Positions 32,288 through 35,602 of a stretch of DNA of 35,602 nt are shown here, one piece after another. The notes below the pieces were generated by a model. The model was not told the DNA's origin. It did not search any database and saw only the letters and a program-made list of their open reading frames with translations. How positions within the stretch are numbered: position 1 is the first letter of the stretch; every line of letters begins with the position of its first letter. Origin of the DNA: DASYQD01 sp036005845 (GTDB lineage: Bacteria; Acidobacteriota; Thermoanaerobaculia; Multivoradales; JAIOJS01); contig DASYQD010000031.1 of NCBI GenBank assembly GCA_036005845.1, forward strand, positions 1 through 35,602, in the 5' to 3' direction. The position numbers and the translations under genes were made by a program.

Positions 32288-32292
32288 GAGCG

Positions 32293-32529
32293 CTACCGGC
32301 CGGCGGCGCTACGCCCGGCGACGTGCGTCGCGTCCGTACGGGCGACCGCGTCGTCGGTCGAGCTGCGCAGCGCCACCGCGAAGAGCGCCGCCAGCAGCAC
32401 GGCCCAGGCAGCCAGGAGCAGCGTGCGGCGCGCGCTGCGGCGGGACGGCGACCCGGCGAGGCGGCTCGGGCCCGCGGCTACGAGGTGTCCTTGGCGGGGC
32501 AACTCGCCGAGACTAACAGCGGCTCGCAA
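32293..32529 (-). CDS. Possible small single-pass membrane protein
   Basis: Up to 78 residues from a TTG at 32529. There is a basic segment (SPSRRSARR), one membrane helix (TLLLAAWAVLLAALFAVAL) and a polar tail. There is no Shine-Dalgarno and no recognisable family. It ends 5 bp before the DUF2071 start on the same strand, and lies in the only stretch (32288-32624) that otherwise lacks a gene. The positive-inside helix supports a real product, but a chance frame in GC-rich DNA is equally possible. Confidence 0.35.
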   Translation of the reverse strand: MRAAVSLGELPRQGHLVAAGPSRLAGSPSRRSARRTLLLAAWAVLLAALFAVALRSSTDDAVARTDATHVAGRSAAGR

Positions 32530-32564
32530 TCCGGCGCAACAAGACCAGGCGGTGCAAACACGAA

Positions 32565-32588
32565 GAGGGCGGGGTTGCCCCCGCCCTC
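32565..32588 (-). terminator. Rho-independent-type terminator after the GYYD-repeat gene
   Basis: GAGGGCGGGG (32565-32574), a TTGC loop, then CCCCGCCCTC (32579-32588) form a perfect 10-bp stem. On the minus strand it is followed by TTCGTGTTTG, moderately T-rich. It lies 36 bp past the stop of the gene at 32625-33521 and is the strongest terminator in the window. Confidence 0.75.
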
Positions 32589-32624
32589 GGAATCACGAGC
32601 CCTAGCGGCGACGCCGCCTATCCA

Positions 32625-33521
32625 TCAATACGGATACGGTCGCGTGCTGCGCCCGTCGCGGTCGTAGCCCGGCAGCGGGTTGCCGTAGCGGTCGTAGCCG
32701 TAGTTGTCGTTGTAGCCGTAGCCGCCCTGGTCGGGAAGCTGGCCGCCGAAGACGCGGCTGCCGAAGAAGCGCTTGTCGATGCGGCCCAGCGCCGCCGACA
32801 TGACGTGGAACTGGTTGCTCAGCCGCCCGTCGGGATCGAGGACGCCGAAGCGGCCGCGCACGGCGAGGTAGCTGTCCACCAGGTCGACGTAGGCCTGGCC
32901 GACCAGGTTGCGATTGCTCTGCACGGCGCGCGAGAAGTACTGCGCCCGCTCGTCGAGCTGACGCAGCGCGTCGAGCGCCGTACGGTCGCCGTAGTTGGAA
33001 CGGCGGGTAGCCTCGCGGGCGAGGGCGTCCGCGGTGAGGGCGAAGTTGCGGGCCGCGGTCGAGAGCGACTCGGCACGGCCGCGGTTGTCGCTCCACGTCC
33101 AGCGGTCGGGGCCCACGGCGCGGCGGTAGCTGTCGTTGCCGTAGGACTGCCAGACGCCGTTGCGGTCGTAGTAGCCGTTGCCGCTGCGAGTGTCGGTCGG
33201 ATGCCAGACACCGTCGCGGTCGTAATAGCCGTTGCCGCTACGAGCGTCGGTCGGATGCCAGACGCCATCGCGGTCGTAGTAGCCGCTGCCGTTGCCGGTG
33301 TCGGCCGGGTGCCAGACGCCGCGGCTGTCGTAGTAGCCGTTGTTGCGCGTGGCGTCGTTCGGATGCCAGACGCCGTACTGGTCGTAGTAGCCGTCGTTCT
33401 GCGTGTACTCGTGGTAACGGCCCTGCTGGTCGTAGTAGCCGCGCGGCGCCTGCTGCGCGCGCGCGACGGAAGCCAGCGCTGCCACCGCGAGGAGCACGAG
33501 GAAGATGATCTTGTTGCGCAT
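32625..33521 (-). CDS. Exported protein with six GYYD tandem repeats and a helical C-terminal domain
   Basis: 298 residues. The signal peptide is 1-22 (IIFLVLLAVAALASVARA). Residues 28-130 hold six tandem units starting GYYD. Four are 18 residues long with the form GYYDx(D/R/Y)GVWHPxDxxxxx; the first (GYYDQQGRYHEYTQND) and last (GYYDRNGVWQSYGND) are diverged. A helical domain (about 150-250, LSTAARNFALTADALAREA ... SAALGRIDKRFFG) follows, then a Gly/Tyr/Asp-rich tail (YGYNDNYGYDRYGNPLPGYDRDG). The repeats recall aromatic-rich surface or sugar-binding repeats, but I know no named family. AAGGAGA 9 nt before the ATG supports the start. The helical domain resembles that of the upstream neighbour (33575-34009). 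Function unknown. Confidence 0.85.
   Translation of the reverse strand: MRNKIIFLVLLAVAALASVARAQQAPRGYYDQQGRYHEYTQNDGYYDQYGVWHPNDATRNNGYYDSRGVWHPADTGNGSGYYDRDGVWHPTDARSGNGYYDRDGVWHPTDTRSGNGYYDRNGVWQSYGNDSYRRAVGPDRWTWSDNRGRAESLSTAARNFALTADALAREATRRSNYGDRTALDALRQLDERAQYFSRAVQSNRNLVGQAYVDLVDSYLAVRGRFGVLDPDGRLSNQFHVMSAALGRIDKRFFGSRVFGGQLPDQGGYGYNDNYGYDRYGNPLPGYDRDGRSTRPYPY
33132..33440 (-). repeat. Coding tandem repeat, mostly 54-bp units (six GYYD units)
   Basis: This region encodes residues 28-130 of the exported protein. Units 2-5 are 54 bp each; units 4 and 5 encode 18 residues that differ at one position, which suggests recent duplication. Units 1 and 6 are shorter and diverged. Length variation between strains would be expected. 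Confidence 0.85.
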
Positions 33522-33574
33522 GGCGGAGTCTCCTTCTGCTGTCTATCTATCCGGCAACAGTCCGGGATGGCGGC

Positions 33575-34009
33575 TCAACCGTTCCAGCCGTTCCTGCCGG
33601 ACCAGAAGCCCGAGCCGCCGAAGGCGCGGTCGAGCTGGTTCATCAAGGCATTGACGCGATGCAGCTCGTTGCGCAGTGCGCGCGAGTCGCTGCCGTAGAG
33701 CAGGTCGCGAGTGGCGGTGAAGCCTTCCGCCACCTGCGCCCAGTCGGCCTCGGCCTGGATGGTCGAGGTGATGCTCGGCTCGAGCCCGAAGTGGAAGTCG
33801 CGGACGAGAGCGGCGAAGCCGGCGGCGGTCTCGGCCGCCTGCGAGGTCAGCGACCCCGCCTTGGCCTGCTGCTGCGCGGTCGAGGCGAGATGCTGCGAGG
33901 CGAGGTCGAGCTGGCGGGCAGTGGTCATCGCCGGCCCCTCGGCGGCGCGCGCGGAGCCGGCGGCGAGCAGGGCCGCCAGCACGATCAGCGAGAGGACGAT
34001 TCGTTTCAT
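33575..34009 (-). CDS. Small exported helical protein, paralogue of the neighbour's C-terminal domain
   Basis: 144 residues. The signal peptide is 1-22 (RIVLSLIVLAALLAAGSARA). The mature part is mainly helical: ARQLDLASQHLASTAQQQAKAG, then LTSQAAETAAGFAALVRDFHFGLEP, and VAEGFTATRDLLYGSDSRALRNELHRVNALMNQLDRAFGG. The last block aligns with LVDSYLAVRGRFGVLDPDGRLSNQFHVMSAALGRIDKRFFG of the GYYD-repeat protein 53 bp downstream, so the two look like tandem paralogues, one with added repeats. AGGAG upstream of the ATG supports the start. No known family or catalytic residues; periplasmic or surface location inferred. Confidence 0.8.
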   Translation of the reverse strand: MKRIVLSLIVLAALLAAGSARAAEGPAMTTARQLDLASQHLASTAQQQAKAGSLTSQAAETAAGFAALVRDFHFGLEPSITSTIQAEADWAQVAEGFTATRDLLYGSDSRALRNELHRVNALMNQLDRAFGGSGFWSGRNGWNG

Positions 34010-34185
34010 GGTTCACGCTCTCCTTTTCCAGCTGCCACTTGAGCAACCCCGGTGCCAGGCCCGTATACCCTGCAGACACAAGCGCTTACGCGCTGTCGAT
34101 CGACCTCGCGCGAGGCTTCGATCGTCCCCGCTGGAGGACGCTGATCCATTGCCGCTGCGGGCTTCCCTCCCGTCTGGCCCTCTGC

Positions 34186-34191
34186 TACCAT
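34186..34191 (+). promoter_or_regulatory. Extended -10 (TGCTACCAT) for the metK leader
   Basis: TACCAT with an upstream TG one base before it (34183-34184) forms an extended -10. The predicted start, about 34198, falls exactly at the first base of riboswitch stem P1 (34199). The -35 is weak, which extended -10 promoters tolerate. No gene is seen between 34010 and 34198. Confidence 0.55.
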
Positions 34192-34198
34192 CCCGCCC

Positions 34199-34330
34199 CG
34201 CATCTGGAGCGGCCCGCCCGCGCGGGTCCGGCAACCTGGGACGGACATCCCAAGGTGCCCCAACCGGCGAGAACGCCGGTGATGCGGTCGCCCGGATGGG
34301 CCGGGCGGCAACCAAGTGTCCGACTGGAGG
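34199..34330 (+). promoter_or_regulatory. SAM-clan riboswitch (SAM-I/IV-like) upstream of metK
   Basis: The fold can be drawn by hand. P1: CGCATC (34199-34204) with GATGCG (34281-34286). P2: GGCCCG with CGGGTC (34211-34216/34223-34228), short and without a kink-turn. Conserved core: GGCAACC (34230-34236) opposite AAGGTGCC (34252-34259). P3: TGGGA/TCCCA. P4: CCGGCG-AGAA-CGCCGG (34264-34279). P5: CGCCCGG/CCGGGCG (34289-34307). The P3 loop CGGAC (34242-34246) is fully complementary to GTCCG (34318-34322), the downstream pseudoknot typical of SAM-IV. This strand ends 3 nt before the Shine-Dalgarno GGAGG (34326-34330), so SAM binding could block translation. Confidence 0.85.
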
Positions 34331-34337
34331 GTCTGCG

Positions 34338-35489
34338 ATGGTCACCGCCGCATCTGTAGAGAGCGTGGAGAGCCAGGAGACGCTCACCGCCGCCAACTAC
34401 ACGTTCACTTCCGAGTCGGTGACCGAGGGGCACCCGGACAAGGTCTGCGACTTCGTCGCCGACACCATCCTCGACGCCTGCATCGAGCAGGACCCGACGA
34501 GCCGCGTCGCCTGCGAGGTGCTCGTCAAGGAGCGCCGCCTCGTCGTCGCCGGCGAGATCACCAGCGCCGCAAAGATCGACCGTGATGCCCTGGCGCGCGC
34601 CGCGGTGCGCGAGATCGGCTACGTCTACGACGACGAGCCCTTCAACGCCGACGGCATCGAGGTCTTCGACTGGATCAGCGCCCAGTCCTCCGAGATCGCG
34701 CAGGGCGTCGATCGCGCGGTGGCCGCCGAGCAGGGCGCCGGCGACCAGGGGATCATGTTCGGCTACGCTACCGACGAGACGCCGGAGCTGATGCCGCTGC
34801 CCATCCTGCTGGCGCACCAGCTCGCCCGCGGGCTCGCCGAGGACCGCAAGAACGGCAGCGAGGCGTGGCTGCGCCCCGACGGCAAGACCCAGGTGTCGGT
34901 CGTCTACGAGAACGACCGCCCGGTCGCCGTCGCCGACGTGCTGGTGTCGACGCAGCACACCGCCGACGCGACGCGCGAGCGTATCGCCGAGTACGTGGCG
35001 ACGCGCCTCTCGCCGCGCATCCTCGGACGGTGGCTAACCGCCTCGACGCGCTTCATCGTCAACCCCACCGGCTCGTTCGTGCACGGCGGCCCGTCGGCCG
35101 ACTGCGGCGTCACCGGGCGCAAGATCATCGTCGACAGCTACGGCGGCATGGGCCGGCACGGCGGCGGCGCCTTCTCGGGCAAGGACCCGTCGAAAGTCGA
35201 CAGGAGCGGCGCTTACTTCTGCCGCTGGGTGGCGCGGCAGATCGTCTCGCAGCAGCTGGCGCGCCGCGCCGAGGTGCAGGTGTCATACGCCATCGGCCAG
35301 GCGAAGCCGGTGTCGGTCAAGGTCGACACCTTCGGCACCGGCGACACCGCGGCGGCCGAGGAGGTGGTGCGGCGGCTCGACTTCCGCCCCGCGGCCATCA
35401 TCGAGCGGCTGCGGCTGCTGCGGCCGCTGTACCGGCAGACGACGAACTACGGCCACTTCGGCAAGCCCGGGCTGCCCTGGGAGGAGTAG
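34338..35489 (+). CDS. metK: S-adenosylmethionine synthetase
   Basis: 383 residues, normal for MetK. It makes SAM from methionine and ATP. Motifs: FTSESVTEGHPDKVCDFVADTILD (the ATP/Mg loop with His and Asp), GEITSAA, GAGDQGIMFGYATDE (the methionine-binding GDQG box), GGPSADCGVTGRKIIVDSYGG and GGGAFSGKDPSKVDRSGAY (the P-loop-like ATP site with Lys and Asp), and the closing FGTG and TNYGHFGKPGLPWE. GGAGG lies 7 nt before ATG 34338. A SAM-clan riboswitch directly upstream implies feedback control by the product. Confidence 0.97.
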   Translation: MVTAASVESVESQETLTAANYTFTSESVTEGHPDKVCDFVADTILDACIEQDPTSRVACEVLVKERRLVVAGEITSAAKIDRDALARAAVREIGYVYDDEPFNADGIEVFDWISAQSSEIAQGVDRAVAAEQGAGDQGIMFGYATDETPELMPLPILLAHQLARGLAEDRKNGSEAWLRPDGKTQVSVVYENDRPVAVADVLVSTQHTADATRERIAEYVATRLSPRILGRWLTASTRFIVNPTGSFVHGGPSADCGVTGRKIIVDSYGGMGRHGGGAFSGKDPSKVDRSGAYFCRWVARQIVSQQLARRAEVQVSYAIGQAKPVSVKVDTFGTGDTAAAEEVVRRLDFRPAAIIERLRLLRPLYRQTTNYGHFGKPGLPWEE

Positions 35490-35492
35490 AAA

Positions 35493-35510
35493 CGCGGCGC
35501 TCGCGCCGCG
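35493..35510 (+). terminator. Hairpin after metK
   Basis: CGCGGCG, a CTCG loop, then CGCCGCG form a perfect 7-bp stem 3 bp after the metK stop. No T tract follows, so it may act as an mRNA 3' end stabiliser or rho-assisted terminator. Confidence 0.4.
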
Positions 35511-35529
35511 CCGATCGAGCGGCGCGTTC

Positions 35530-35565
35530 GGCATCGAGATCGCTTCGTCGCTCCTCGCGATGACA
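35530..35565. repeat. Dispersed GATCGCTTCG repeat, copy 7 (forward, one internal unit shorter)
   Basis: GCATCGAGATCGCTTCG then TCGCTCCTCGCGATGAC. Compared with copy 3 it lacks one 5-bp CTTCG-type internal repeat. It is head-to-head with copy 8. Confidence 0.8.
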
Positions 35566-35569
35566 CTTG

Positions 35570-35602
35570 AACGTCATCGCGAGCGCAGCGAAGCGATCTC
35601 GA
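35570..35602. repeat. Dispersed GATCGCTTCG repeat, copy 8 (reverse, runs to the window edge)
   Basis: AACGTCATCGCGAGCGCAGC then GAAGCGATCTCGA, cut by the end of the window. It pairs with copy 7 downstream of metK. Confidence 0.8.

Noticed and set aside
33132..33440. Possible CRISPR-like array (regular repeats of about 54 bp)
   Set aside because: The units are in-frame multiples of three, encode GYYD repeats, and have no unique spacers.

Overview
The window is GC-rich bacterial chromosome, densely coded on both strands. It has no phage, insertion sequence, tRNA or rRNA that I can see. The best phylum guess is Acidobacteriota. This rests on a Ser/Thr kinase fused to a TolB/PD40-type beta-propeller, many standalone conserved proteins of unknown function (DUF2339/DUF3999, DUF3052, DUF488, DUF2071), and a CDC48-type double AAA ATPase. 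It is an inference from gene style, not from a marker gene.

Layout. 1-2514: tail of an OmpR-type response regulator, a VapBC toxin-antitoxin pair with a clear operator-like palindrome, and a sensor histidine kinase on the other strand. 2656-5437: a DHH phosphoesterase, and an alkylation-repair pair (AraC-type HTH fused to AlkA glycosylase, then Ogt methyltransferase). 5693-10473: a translationally coupled DUF2339/DUF3999 membrane pair. 10526-16855: a molybdenum locus. It holds a one-domain ModE-like regulator, an outer-membrane porin, modA, modB and modC on the plus strand. Facing them on the minus strand are a SAM methyltransferase and two molybdenum-storage-protein subunits (mosB, mosA). 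16982-21441: lysoplasmalogenase-like protein, DUF3052, a small exported Cys/His protein, HAD phosphatase, DUF488, DMT transporter and rhomboid protease. 21629-24071: an osmoprotectant ABC importer with a fused permease/binding protein. 24035-28815: a small membrane protein, the kinase-propeller receptor, a kinase-like protein that has lost its catalytic residues, and a small conserved protein. 29019-31427: the CDC48-like ATPase. 31532-34009: DUF2071 and two exported helical proteins, one carrying six GYYD repeats. 34199-35489: metK behind a SAM-clan riboswitch.

The molybdenum locus forms one functional story: outer-membrane entry, periplasmic capture, ATP-driven import, cytoplasmic storage as an ATP-dependent cluster protein, and a local regulator with a promoter-overlapping palindrome. 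Both the regulator and ModC lack the Mop/TOBE molybdate-binding domain usual in these families, so how the metal is sensed is open.

Non-coding structure is rich. Eight copies of a short repeat lie at five intergenic places, often as head-to-head pairs. A separate imperfect inverted repeat of about 135 bp follows the rhomboid gene. Several genes without a Shine-Dalgarno sequence have a TANNNT hexamer 6-7 nt before the start codon, which suggests leaderless transcripts.
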